A stretch of DNA of 64,000 bases, taken from Arenibacter hampyeongensis. GTDB lineage: Bacteria > Bacteroidota > Bacteroidia > Flavobacteriales > Flavobacteriaceae. Numbering within the stretch: position 1 is the stretch's first letter; the number at the start of each line of letters is the position of its first letter. The notes under the pieces are model-generated. The model searched no databases and was not told where the DNA came from. It saw only the letters and a program-made list of their open reading frames with translations. The stretch covers positions 1 through 64,000 of the forward strand of contig NZ_PIOB01000001.1 of assembly GCF_002909255.1 (NCBI RefSeq), given 5' to 3'. This document shows, piece by piece, positions 10,561 through 20,169 of this stretch. A program made the translations under genes and the position numbers.

Positions 10561-13371
10561 ATGAAATACCTAACAATATATTTACCACTATTCCTGTTAT
10601 TCACTATGGCCTCGTATTCGCAGCAATCGGCCTCGGGTATTCTATCCATATCCGAATTGGATATAGAAAAACCAGAACAACCTTGGTGGTCTGCCCAAAA
10701 AAACAAGGCGATCACCGGAGTCCCGATTCAAATTGGGGGAGAATCATTTAAAAATGGTATTGGCACCTTGTCCGGAAGCAAGTTATTTCTTTTCCTGGAC
10801 GGTGAGGGTAAAAAATTCAAGGCCCAGGTCGGGATTCAGGACAAACATGAATTTCCGCCCAAAGTGAAATTTAATACACTAAGCGATGGCAATAAATTAT
10901 TCTATTCCCAACACGAAGAGGATAAAACATTTGTAGGCATTGGCAACGCTGAAGACAACATGGGCAATGGAAGTGTTAGATTCGTAATTAAGGGAGATGG
11001 AATATTATTGTGGAAAAGCAAAAAAATTACTGGTGGAAGCAAGGCCATCAAAGTAAATTTAGACTTAAGTGGGATTCAAGTCATGGAACTCAGCGTAGAG
11101 GATAGCGGTGATGGTGTCTCTGGTGACCATGCCGTTTGGGCGAATGCAACCATCAACTATTCCAATTTTAAACCACAATTGGTAGATGCCAATTATCTTA
11201 ATAAATTAAAAACTGTTGATGCCAATTTTAATAACAGCATTAAACCCATAATACAAAAATTACCTCTTGGCCAAGACATCTATAAAGATGGGGTAAGGAC
11301 AGATTGGCTGATTGAAAAAATTAGCTTGCCATCAACGGTTTACCAACAGGCCAGTGGAAAGGAAATTGTAATTTCCAACGGATTGATCAGTAGGACTTTC
11401 CGACTAACCCCTAACTGTGCCACAGTTGGTTTTAACAATCTTGTATCTGGAGAATCGCTGCTCCGCGGTGTTAGTCCGGAGGCCATGCTTACCATAGACG
11501 GACAGGAATATGCGGTTGGTGGTCTGGACGGACAGATAGAATATGGCTATTTAAAAGAGGAATGGCTGGAACAGATGTGGAGTCCGGCAGGATCGTTTCA
11601 ACTTACCGATTTTAAGATTGATGATATTCAAGAGCGTATAAACTGGCCAAACAAAAGATGGTCTTCCAAACCTAAAAGTCCGACCAAAGGAAAACACATT
11701 ATTTTTTCTTATACACATCCGGAATTTAAATACCTATCAGTGAAGGTGCATTATGAAATCTATGATGGCATTCCTTTGATCAGCAAATGGTTCACCGTTA
11801 AGAACAACAGATCAGAATCCATTGTTTTAAACAATTTTAAGAGTGAAATCCTCGCCATGGTGGAGGCCGAAAGTGCCGTGGAAAAACAAAAAGGATGGGA
11901 GACCCCCAACATTCATGTGGAAAGCGATTTTGAATTTCATTCCATGTCCATGAAAAATGCCAACAAAGTGGTTCACTGGGAAAAAGATGCGCGGTATACT
12001 TCGCAGGCAAGTTATTTATTATCCACCCCTTGTTTGTTGGAATGCAAACTTCCTATTGGTCCAAATGAAACCATTGAAAAAGATGCTACCTTCGAATCCT
12101 TTAGAGTTTGGGAAATGCCCTTTGATAGTTATGATAAACAGCGTAAAGGCCTATATACCAACGCCATGTATTCCTTAATAGCCCCATGGACAACGGAAAA
12201 CCCCTTATTTTTACATTTGACAACAACAGATGATACCAAAGTAAAGGCAGCTATTGACCAATGTGCCGAAACGGGTTATGAAATGGTCATACTTAGTTTT
12301 GGAAGTGGCCTGAACATGGAGGACCTATCCGATAGCAATATTAATAAATTTAAGTCCTTGGCAGATTATGCCCATTCCAAAGGCATAGAGCTTGGTGGAT
12401 ATTCCCTTTTATCGAGCCGATGGATCAGTGAGGAGGTAGATGTTATTAATCCGGAAACGGGAAAAAGGGGTGGCGTAATTCATGGTAGCTCTCCTTGCTT
12501 AAATAGTGAGTGGGGAATTGACTATTTTGAAAAATTAACAGCCTTCTTCGAAAAAACCGGTTTTGATCTTTTGGAACATGATGGTTCCTACCCCGGTCAA
12601 TTATGTTCCTCCACCTTACATGTAGGTCATAAGGGACTGGAGGATTCCCAATGGAAATCTTGGAAACGAATTACCAATTTCTACAAATGGTGCAACGAAA
12701 AAGGAATTTCCCTAAATATTCCGGATTGGTATTATCTTAGTGGCAGCACTAAAAATGGAATTGGTTATCGTGAGGTGAACTGGTCCTTACCACGTGAACG
12801 ACAATTGGTGCTAGGCAGACAGAATATGTATGACGGAACCTACGACAGGCTTCCCAGCATGAGTTGGACCTTTGTTCCCCTAACGGAATACCACGGTGGT
12901 GGAGCAGAAGCCACTATAGAGCCTCTGGACACCCATTTAAAGGCCTATAAGGCCCATATGGTGCAAAACTATGGCATGGGAGTTCAGGCCTGTTATAGGG
13001 GTCCCCGATTGTACGATACCGAGAAAACAAAGTCGACCGTAATAGAAGTGGTTGATTGGTACAAAAAATACCGCCAGATACTCAATGCACCCATTGTACA
13101 CCTAAAAAGAGCCAATGGAAGGGAAATTGATGGTGTTATGCACGTTGATCCCGACTTAAACGAAAAGGGACTGGCCATGTTCTTTAACCCTACTAACGAG
13201 ACCTTGTCCCAAACCATAAAACTCCCCCTTTATTACACAGGACACTCCAATGAAGTTAGCATTAAGGAGAAGGAAGGTGAAAAAATAAGCTATGAATTGG
13301 CAAGGGATTATTCCGTAGAATTAAAAGTGGAAATTCCCGCCAACGACAGTACTTGGTTTGTTATTTATTGA
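10561..13371 (+). CDS. NPCBM-domain glycoside hydrolase, clan GH-D (alpha-galactosidase)-like
   Basis: A 936-residue secreted protein from the ATG at 10561, which gives a good signal peptide (MKYLTIYLPLFLLFTMASYS); an in-frame TTG lies 42 bp upstream. Residues of about 25-200 form an NPCBM-type galactose-binding fold (GGESFKNGIGTLSGSK; DHAVWANATI). The rest resembles GH27/GH36-type enzymes: a beta-sandwich, then a TIM barrel with the probable nucleophile in FDLLEHDGSYPG and a later conserved EYHGGGAEATIEPL. Clan GH-D enzymes act on alpha-galactosides and related sugars. Assignment to a numbered family is uncertain, as the usual GH36 KWDMN motif is absent. It opens the second enzyme group of the locus; the GH95-like gene starts 17 bp after its stop. 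Confidence 0.75.
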   Translation: MKYLTIYLPLFLLFTMASYSQQSASGILSISELDIEKPEQPWWSAQKNKAITGVPIQIGGESFKNGIGTLSGSKLFLFLDGEGKKFKAQVGIQDKHEFPPKVKFNTLSDGNKLFYSQHEEDKTFVGIGNAEDNMGNGSVRFVIKGDGILLWKSKKITGGSKAIKVNLDLSGIQVMELSVEDSGDGVSGDHAVWANATINYSNFKPQLVDANYLNKLKTVDANFNNSIKPIIQKLPLGQDIYKDGVRTDWLIEKISLPSTVYQQASGKEIVISNGLISRTFRLTPNCATVGFNNLVSGESLLRGVSPEAMLTIDGQEYAVGGLDGQIEYGYLKEEWLEQMWSPAGSFQLTDFKIDDIQERINWPNKRWSSKPKSPTKGKHIIFSYTHPEFKYLSVKVHYEIYDGIPLISKWFTVKNNRSESIVLNNFKSEILAMVEAESAVEKQKGWETPNIHVESDFEFHSMSMKNANKVVHWEKDARYTSQASYLLSTPCLLECKLPIGPNETIEKDATFESFRVWEMPFDSYDKQRKGLYTNAMYSLIAPWTTENPLFLHLTTTDDTKVKAAIDQCAETGYEMVILSFGSGLNMEDLSDSNINKFKSLADYAHSKGIELGGYSLLSSRWISEEVDVINPETGKRGGVIHGSSPCLNSEWGIDYFEKLTAFFEKTGFDLLEHDGSYPGQLCSSTLHVGHKGLEDSQWKSWKRITNFYKWCNEKGISLNIPDWYYLSGSTKNGIGYREVNWSLPRERQLVLGRQNMYDGTYDRLPSMSWTFVPLTEYHGGGAEATIEPLDTHLKAYKAHMVQNYGMGVQACYRGPRLYDTEKTKSTVIEVVDWYKKYRQILNAPIVHLKRANGREIDGVMHVDPDLNEKGLAMFFNPTNETLSQTIKLPLYYTGHSNEVSIKEKEGEKISYELARDYSVELKVEIPANDSTWFVIY

Positions 13372-13388
13372 GCAATAAAATAAAACAT

Positions 13389-15686
13389 ATGAAGACTAAA
13401 ATAATGTACATCCTAGCCATAATTCTCATGATGGCCAGTTGTAATTCTGAACCAAAAAAAGTGGAACTCGACCGAATTCCCAAATATAAACTTAAATTCG
13501 ATCAATTGGCCACTACTTGGGATGAAGCCATTCCTTTAGGAAATGGTACAGTAGGGGCCTTGGTATGGCAAAAAGACGGAAAACTGCGATTATCCCTGGA
13601 CAGAGCTGACCTTTGGGACCTGCGCCCCATGGAAAATTTGAATTTTAAGGATTTCGGATTTGACTGGGTAAAGGATCAATGGGAGAAGAATACTTACAAC
13701 AAGGTTCAGGAACGCTATGATGTTCCATATGACAATTTACCGGCACCTTCCAAAATTCCTGGAGGAGCCTTGGAATTTAATGTCAGTGGCTTTGGAGAAG
13801 TGGAATCGGTAATACTGAATTTGGATTCGGCAATTTGCGAGGTAAAATGGAAAAATGGAGCCCTGCTAAAAACCTTTGTGCATGCTTCAGAACCCATAGG
13901 CTGGTATTCCTTTGAAAATGTATCGGGAGATCTAGACCCTTCCATAATTCCACCCGCATATGTTTCAGTAAAGCAGGCCGGCGCAGATAATCCAGTAACA
14001 GGACAGGACCTTAGAAGACTGAATTATGATGGTGGAAAGGTTACCCAAAAGGACCATTTTATCACCTATGACCAAAAGGGTTGGTCCGACTTTAAATTTC
14101 AAGTGCACACCCAGTGGAAACCTACCCCTTCAGGTATACAAGGTAGTTGGAGCATCAGCTCCCAATCCTCGGAAAAGGAAACTAAAGAAACTGCTGAACA
14201 GGTGGTAACAAAATCGCTTCAACAGGGAATTGAATCCTCCATGAAAAGTCATAATGATTGGTGGAATTCCTTCTGGAACCAGTCTACCATTAAGATCCCA
14301 GATTCTGTTTTGCAAAACCAATGGTATATGGAAATGTACAAATTGGGGTCGGCAGCCAGACAAGGGGCGCCACCAATATCGCTTCAAAGTGTTTGGACCG
14401 CGGATAATGGCAAATTGCCGCCTTGGAAAGGCGATTTTCACCATGATCTAAACACACAACTAAGTTATTGGCCAACCTATTCCGGCAATCATTTGGATTT
14501 GGAACAAGGGTTTATCGATTGGCTCACCCAATACAAACCTACATTTAAAAAGTATACCAAAGATTTCTATGGTACTAACGGACTTAACGTTCCGGGCGTT
14601 ACCACTCTAACAGGAGACCCAATGGGCGGTTGGATCCAATATTCCTTTGGACCTACTGTCGGGGCTTGGCTGGGGCAACATTTTTATCTACATTGGCGCT
14701 ATTCCATGGATCGCGATTTTCTAAAGAATGAGGCATATCCTTGGATCAAAGAGGTTGCCATTCATTTTGACGAATTGTCCGTTTTGGGTGAAGATGGAAA
14801 AAGAAAACTACCCCTTAGTTCCAGTCCCGAAATCCATAATAATTCACGTGAAGCCTGGTTTGGCGAGATGACCAATTTTGACCTGGCATTAATTAAATGG
14901 ACATATTCACATGCGTCTGAACTAGCCTTGGAGCTTGGGCTGAAAGAAGAAGCACAAAAATGGAATGCAAGCCTTAAAGAGTGGCCGGATTATGCTGTGG
15001 ATGAAACGGGACTTATGTTTTCCCCTAGCTTGCCTTTTAATGAATCGCACCGCCACTTCTCCCATTTAATGGCAATACATCCCTTAGGGTTAATCGATTT
15101 TGCAAACGGTGCAAAGGACATTGGGATTATAGAAAAGACCATTGCCAATTTGGACGCAACCGGCTCTAGCCAATGGGTAGGATATTCCTTTAGCTGGTTG
15201 GCCAACTTAAAGGCAAGGGCCCATGATGGGGAAGGTGCAGCAAAAGCCTTAAAAGACTTTGCCAGTTCCTTTGTACTGCCCAATAGTTTTCACGTCAATG
15301 GAGATCAGTCGGGGTCGGGAAAATCCAATTTCACCTATAGACCGTTCACCCTGGAAGGCAACTTTGCCTATGCCGCAGGACTACAGGAAATGCTGATACA
15401 AAGTCACACCGGAACGGTACTACTATTTCCAGCCATTCCCTCTGAGTGGAAAAATGTAAGCTTTAGTAAACTAAGGACAGAAGGTGCCTTTCTGGTATCC
15501 GCACAAAAAGAAGCCGGGGTTGTGAAATGGGTAAAAATCATCTCCGAAAAAGGAGGGGAAATTAAGCTTAAGAACCCCTTTCAGAAAGAAGAAATTACCA
15601 TCGAAGATAAAACAATCCATACCTGGGATGGCGATACACTGATCCTACAAACCGATCCAGGTCAAGAAATATGGCTTAAACCTTAG
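13389..15686 (+). CDS. GH95-like glycoside hydrolase (alpha-L-fucosidase/galactosidase type), lipoprotein
   Basis: A 765-residue protein from the ATG at 13389 (an upstream in-frame TTG lies inside the preceding gene). The lipobox is MASC (cysteine 18). The N-terminal beta-sandwich begins with WDEAIPLGNGTVGALVW, which matches the GH95 opening signature. The (alpha/alpha)6 barrel follows, with WTADNGKLPPWKGDFHHDLN, TQLSYWP and LPLSSSPEIHNNSREAWFGE covering the expected catalytic region, and a C-terminal beta domain. GH95 enzymes hydrolyse alpha-1,2-L-fucosides or alpha-L-galactosides by inversion. The match is partial, so it may be a GH95-related clan member. It is translated 17 bp behind the NPCBM enzyme, probably in one operon. 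Confidence 0.75.
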   Translation: MKTKIMYILAIILMMASCNSEPKKVELDRIPKYKLKFDQLATTWDEAIPLGNGTVGALVWQKDGKLRLSLDRADLWDLRPMENLNFKDFGFDWVKDQWEKNTYNKVQERYDVPYDNLPAPSKIPGGALEFNVSGFGEVESVILNLDSAICEVKWKNGALLKTFVHASEPIGWYSFENVSGDLDPSIIPPAYVSVKQAGADNPVTGQDLRRLNYDGGKVTQKDHFITYDQKGWSDFKFQVHTQWKPTPSGIQGSWSISSQSSEKETKETAEQVVTKSLQQGIESSMKSHNDWWNSFWNQSTIKIPDSVLQNQWYMEMYKLGSAARQGAPPISLQSVWTADNGKLPPWKGDFHHDLNTQLSYWPTYSGNHLDLEQGFIDWLTQYKPTFKKYTKDFYGTNGLNVPGVTTLTGDPMGGWIQYSFGPTVGAWLGQHFYLHWRYSMDRDFLKNEAYPWIKEVAIHFDELSVLGEDGKRKLPLSSSPEIHNNSREAWFGEMTNFDLALIKWTYSHASELALELGLKEEAQKWNASLKEWPDYAVDETGLMFSPSLPFNESHRHFSHLMAIHPLGLIDFANGAKDIGIIEKTIANLDATGSSQWVGYSFSWLANLKARAHDGEGAAKALKDFASSFVLPNSFHVNGDQSGSGKSNFTYRPFTLEGNFAYAAGLQEMLIQSHTGTVLLFPAIPSEWKNVSFSKLRTEGAFLVSAQKEAGVVKWVKIISEKGGEIKLKNPFQKEEITIEDKTIHTWDGDTLILQTDPGQEIWLKP

Positions 15687-15770
15687 CGAAAAAGAACCTC
15701 GCCCTGGGTATGCAAAATAATTTGATGCTTCAAATTATAACTGAAAGGGATATCAAAAACGGCCAGAAAT

Positions 15771-17636
15771 ATGAAAAGAGAATCGCGACTTAAAATACTT
15801 TTTTTTACAGTCCTTATTTTGATGGCCAAACTTACTTTGGCACAGGAAATTAGAGAAATCTATGTTTCACCATCTGGCTATGATTCCAACCCTGGGACTT
15901 TTGAAAAACCGATAAAAACACTTCATAAGGCCACTGCAATATTGGGAAACATGGATTCCTCCAAACTGCCCAAAATAGTGGTTTGGCTTAATGATGGAAT
16001 CTACCGTATAAGTAATCCCATTGTTATAGATTCAACCGTAAAGAATAGTGGTATTCCCTTTGAATTTAAGGCGGTTAAAGGCTCAAAGCCTACAATTTCC
16101 GGGGCATTGGAACTTAGGGAATGGACTAATTTAGGGGATGGGATTTGGGTTTCGAAAATACCCAAAAATCTTGTTGGTTTTCGTGAGCTGTTCGTTAAAG
16201 GCAAACGCGCTGTGCGTGCCAGGCATCCAAACAATGAATACCTGAGGGTAAATGAAGTTGGGGCTGATAGACGAACCAATTTTACTTATCGTACGGGCGA
16301 CTTTCCACATCCAAAAAACCCTAAAGAAGTAGAACTGGTTGTATTACACGATTGGTCCATTACCCGAATTCCCATTAAAAACATTGACAAGAACATAAAT
16401 TCAATCAGTGCCGCGGATTGGATCGGTGCCAAAGGCTTGGACTTTTTTAATCTTGACAATTGGGAGCCACACCCACGGTATTATTTGGAAAATGATATCG
16501 AATTTTTGGATATGGAATACGAATGGTATTTGGACAGCCACGCATCTAAAGTTTACCTTAAATTACCATTAAATATTGACCCGGTACAACTATACATAGA
16601 GGTGCCAATCGCGGAATCCCTTTTGATAGTATTGGGCAGTGAACAGCGCCACATTTCCAATGTTAGTTTTGAAGGAATTAACTTCCAACATTGTAAATGG
16701 GATATCCCTAACCAGACCTATGCGGGAATTCAGGCCTGTCATTTTGATACGCAAAAGGGCGATAAAGAATGGGCGGTGGTTCCAGCCGCTATCCGGACCA
16801 GCTGGGGGACCAATATTCGATTTGAAAACTGTGAATTCTCCTCCTTGGGTGGAAGCGGCATTTGGCTGGGAACCGGCAGTAGTAATTGCACCATTAAAAA
16901 TTGCAAGCTTCAGGATATTTCTGGAAATGGGATTATGATAGGCGAAGGGCAAGATAGACTCGTTTCAGGTGAACCTTGGTGGAAAGTGGCCCCTCAACAA
17001 GCTGTCCTTGGGAATACGGTGGAGGACTGCGATATTTCCAATTGCGGAGTGCAATTCTATGGTGCCGTTGGTATATGGTGCGGACTAACTGCTAAAACAG
17101 TGTTGAAGAAGAATGAGATATACAATTTACCCTACACGGGCATTTCGATAGGTTGGATGTGGAGTCCGGAACCTACCCCCTGTAGGGACAACACCATAGA
17201 AAACAATCATATTCACCATGTAATGCAAAGCCTCAGTGACGGTGGGGGAATTTATATGTTGGGATTACAACCGGGAAGCAAATTGATTGGCAACCATATA
17301 CACGATATCTCGGTCAACGCTGGGAGAGCGGAAAGTAATGGGATGTTTTTGGATGAAGGAACCAAAGATGTATTGGTAGAAAACAACCTAATCTATAATA
17401 TTGCCAAATCCCCCTTACGGTTTCATAGAGCTTCGACCAATATGGTAAAGGACAACTATTTATTTTCACATTCAACAATACCGGGAATTGCCTACAATAG
17501 CACCATGGAGGAAGATATTGAAAAGGTGGGAAACCAAGTAATTAATAGTGAAAAAGAGGATTTTGATAAAATCCTCAATAAAACGATTTCGAAATTTCGG
17601 AAGTCCCTAATAAACCTCTCAACAATTCCAAAATAA
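15771..17636 (+). CDS. Secreted parallel beta-helix protein, GH141-like
   Basis: A 621-residue protein with a signal peptide (about 1-24, ending LTLAQ). It starts with IYVSPSGYDSNPGTFEKPIKT, the opening common to secreted parallel beta-helix enzymes. It continues through helix repeats such as IRFENCEFSSLGGSGIW, NTVEDCDISNCG and NTIENNHIHHV. Segments DGGGIYMLG and NGMFLDEGTKDVLVENN are typical of the GH141 group, where alpha-L-fucosidase and xylanase activities are known. The catalytic residues cannot be assigned by eye. It sits 84 bp after the GH95-like gene, so two enzymes of this cluster may attack fucose-like branches. Confidence 0.75.
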   Translation: MKRESRLKILFFTVLILMAKLTLAQEIREIYVSPSGYDSNPGTFEKPIKTLHKATAILGNMDSSKLPKIVVWLNDGIYRISNPIVIDSTVKNSGIPFEFKAVKGSKPTISGALELREWTNLGDGIWVSKIPKNLVGFRELFVKGKRAVRARHPNNEYLRVNEVGADRRTNFTYRTGDFPHPKNPKEVELVVLHDWSITRIPIKNIDKNINSISAADWIGAKGLDFFNLDNWEPHPRYYLENDIEFLDMEYEWYLDSHASKVYLKLPLNIDPVQLYIEVPIAESLLIVLGSEQRHISNVSFEGINFQHCKWDIPNQTYAGIQACHFDTQKGDKEWAVVPAAIRTSWGTNIRFENCEFSSLGGSGIWLGTGSSNCTIKNCKLQDISGNGIMIGEGQDRLVSGEPWWKVAPQQAVLGNTVEDCDISNCGVQFYGAVGIWCGLTAKTVLKKNEIYNLPYTGISIGWMWSPEPTPCRDNTIENNHIHHVMQSLSDGGGIYMLGLQPGSKLIGNHIHDISVNAGRAESNGMFLDEGTKDVLVENNLIYNIAKSPLRFHRASTNMVKDNYLFSHSTIPGIAYNSTMEEDIEKVGNQVINSEKEDFDKILNKTISKFRKSLINLSTIPK

Positions 17637-17732
17637 GGTTAAATAAAAGTATCCAAGGATTAGATTTTATTAGAAAAGTACCATCTTTGAAAACCAATAA
17701 ATTAATTAAAACGCAAAAATCTCCCTTAAGGC

Positions 17733-18983
17733 ATGTATCTAAAAAGACAAGTACTTTCCATTGTAATTGTAAGTACGCTAAGTATCTTTAATACCAACGC
17801 ACAAATCCAGGAATTAAAAAACTGGCTGTCCACGCCTACAATGAATAGAGTACCCTTGGAAAACATAAGTTTTTCCCAGATACCCCTAACAAAAAGTGAG
17901 GCAGCATCTGCCACAGCCCTTCTATTGGCCGACAAGAAAACAGAAATGTTGGACAACTTTGATCAACAATGGGATAACAGATTATTATCCAGCAATGGAT
18001 TAACAATGCCTTTTTATTATCAAATTTTTGGCAGTGAACCAATTGACGGAAGAAGCCTATTTATATCATTGCACGGAGGTGGCGGAGCTCCACCGGCAGT
18101 AAACGACCGACAATATGAAAACCAAAAGCATCTATATGACTCCACTATTAAGAATATGGAAGGAGTGTACATGGCCCTCCGTGCCCCCACCAATACATGG
18201 GATCTATGGCATCAGGAGCATATCGATGACTTTCTGAACATTATTATTCAAATGGCTGTTATTAAGGAAAATGTAAATCCCAATAAGATCTATATCCTAG
18301 GGTATTCCGCTGGCGGGGATGGTCTTTTTCAATTGGCACCTAGAATGGCCGATAGATGGGCGGCAGCTTCAATGATGGCAGGTCATCCAGGGGACGCATC
18401 CGCATTAAGCTTAAGGAACATTCCTTTTTCAATCCACATGGGCGCATTGGACAAGGCCTATAAAAGAAACGAACTCGCCAAACAATGGGGAATAAAATTG
18501 GACAGCTTAAAAAGTAACGATCCCGAAGCTTATATACACGATGTACAAGTACATGAGGGATTAGGGCATTGGATGAAACTTAATGATTCCGTGGCCCTGC
18601 ACTGGATGAAAAAATATACCCGTAACCCCATTCCCGAAAAAGTAGTCTGGGTTCAGGACAATAGGCATCATAATAGATTTTATTGGCTTGGCACACCAGA
18701 CGATTATATTGTAGAAAAAGGTAAAATTACTGCTGAATACAATAAGTCGACCAACGAAATTGAGATAATGGATAACTATAGTGACCGTATTCAACTTTTC
18801 GTAAATGATAACATGCTTGATCTGGACCAACCCATAATCGTAAAATATAAAGGCAATATTATTCATAATGAATTGATAGCCCGAACCATACATAATATAT
18901 ACACCACACTGTCTGAAAAGGGAGACATATACCTTTCATTCCCAAGTGTAATATCAATTAATGAAAATACAATCGGCAAATAG
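17733..18983 (+). CDS. Secreted alpha/beta-hydrolase (esterase)
   Basis: A 416-residue protein with a signal peptide (cut near residue 23, NTNAQ). It shows an alpha/beta-hydrolase fold: the oxyanion loop LHGGGGAPP (about 114-122), the nucleophile elbow G-Y-S-A-G with S192, a likely acid at D240 (MGALD) and His279 in GLGHWM. The C-terminal ~110 residues look like a beta-sandwich add-on. It resembles polyhydroxybutyrate-depolymerase/feruloyl-esterase-type hydrolases, so removal of acyl groups from the glycan is a reasonable inference. An ORF beginning before its stop leads into the phosphoesterase gene, but that upstream start is not preferred. Confidence 0.82.
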   Translation: MYLKRQVLSIVIVSTLSIFNTNAQIQELKNWLSTPTMNRVPLENISFSQIPLTKSEAASATALLLADKKTEMLDNFDQQWDNRLLSSNGLTMPFYYQIFGSEPIDGRSLFISLHGGGGAPPAVNDRQYENQKHLYDSTIKNMEGVYMALRAPTNTWDLWHQEHIDDFLNIIIQMAVIKENVNPNKIYILGYSAGGDGLFQLAPRMADRWAAASMMAGHPGDASALSLRNIPFSIHMGALDKAYKRNELAKQWGIKLDSLKSNDPEAYIHDVQVHEGLGHWMKLNDSVALHWMKKYTRNPIPEKVVWVQDNRHHNRFYWLGTPDDYIVEKGKITAEYNKSTNEIEIMDNYSDRIQLFVNDNMLDLDQPIIVKYKGNIIHNELIARTIHNIYTTLSEKGDIYLSFPSVISINENTIGK

Positions 18984-19062
18984 TAAAAATGAAACCAATT
19001 CAATTGGTTTATTAAAATTTGTCCAACATAAAACTGTACCAATACATTTAAATCAATACACT

Positions 19063-20037
19063 ATGCCACAATTTAAACTCCTTCTGATTTCCCTGTTGTT
19101 CGTTTTTAGTTCCAATGCCCAACGTACAGAAAACCCGTATAACCCTGAGCCAAAAATGGATCAATTAAGGGCTAGAAAAGGTAAGAAGCCTACACAAATG
19201 CACTTCTTGGTATTTGGGGATTCCAAGGGATCGGAACATTTTCCGGGTGTTTTAAAAAGGGCAGATATGTTGCAGCCCGATTTCTGTATTACCACTGCCG
19301 ACCTAGTGAACCGAGGTGCTGGTGATCAAGGCAAGATAGACTACAAAACCTTGGACGAGGATGGGGGCTGGTTTATGCGAAAATATCCTATGTGGCCTAC
19401 CGTAGGCAACCATGAAGAATCTGGCGGGGAAGATGGCATAGAAAATTTCAGCAATTTCTTCGGGATGAAAAAGGCGATGTATAGTTTCACCTATGGCAAC
19501 GCCAAATTTATTGCCTTGCCATGGCCAAAAGTAAAAGACGACCCAAAAAAATTGAAATGGCTTAAAAGGGAGTTAAGGAAGGCAAAAGGAAAACACATTT
19601 TTGTATACAAGCACCGTCCACATTATACCATGGGCAACAAATCCTATGAAGATGTGGAAGGCGCCGAAACAGAGACCACCAAACTATTTGACAAATACAA
19701 TGTCACCGCTGTTTTTAGTGGACATGACCATATTTATTACCGAACTAAAAGAAATGGCACCAATTACATTATTTCTGCCGGTGCTGGCGCCAGTATCTAC
19801 TCACTGAAAAGGGAAAAGGATGCTATTGAAGGAGATGTTTATTACGGTAAAAAAGTGGATGAGGAACAAGGTGAAGGAATTGCCCCTTTTAAATTCCACG
19901 CTGCGGATGGTACGGAAACCGATATCCCTGAATCTATGTTTTACGTATTGTCCGTTAAGATTGACGGAGAACAGGTAGCAATTCAAATGATAGATGCAAA
20001 AACAGGTAAGGTCTGGGACGAGGCCGATATTAATTGA
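19063..20037 (+). CDS. Secreted calcineurin-like metallophosphoesterase
   Basis: A 324-residue protein starting at the ATG at 19063, which gives a signal peptide (MPQFKLLLISLLFVFSSNAQ). An in-frame ATG 102 bp upstream would overlap the esterase and add no leader. The metallophosphoesterase motifs appear in order: VFGDSKGSE (D, with a non-standard second residue), TTADLVNRG, VGNHEE, YKHRPHY and SGHDHIYY. This is the dinuclear-metal phosphatase fold (PF00149 type). Its place in a polysaccharide locus suggests it removes phosphate from a glycan or sugar phosphate outside the cytoplasm, but the substrate is unknown. Confidence 0.85.
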   Translation: MPQFKLLLISLLFVFSSNAQRTENPYNPEPKMDQLRARKGKKPTQMHFLVFGDSKGSEHFPGVLKRADMLQPDFCITTADLVNRGAGDQGKIDYKTLDEDGGWFMRKYPMWPTVGNHEESGGEDGIENFSNFFGMKKAMYSFTYGNAKFIALPWPKVKDDPKKLKWLKRELRKAKGKHIFVYKHRPHYTMGNKSYEDVEGAETETTKLFDKYNVTAVFSGHDHIYYRTKRNGTNYIISAGAGASIYSLKREKDAIEGDVYYGKKVDEEQGEGIAPFKFHAADGTETDIPESMFYVLSVKIDGEQVAIQMIDAKTGKVWDEADIN

Positions 20038-20169
20038 TAATTTACCAAAAGGGGACCTTACTTTAGGACAGAAACACTATGGCTATTGCAGACTTTCCAT
20101 AATCCCTGAAGTATAGGATGTAATTGGTAACTAAATTTTAAGCACACGAAATAGAAATAAGAGAAGGTT

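Noticed and set aside
18961-19062. Upstream start for the metallophosphoesterase
   Set aside because: It overlaps the esterase gene and hides the signal peptide that begins at 19063.
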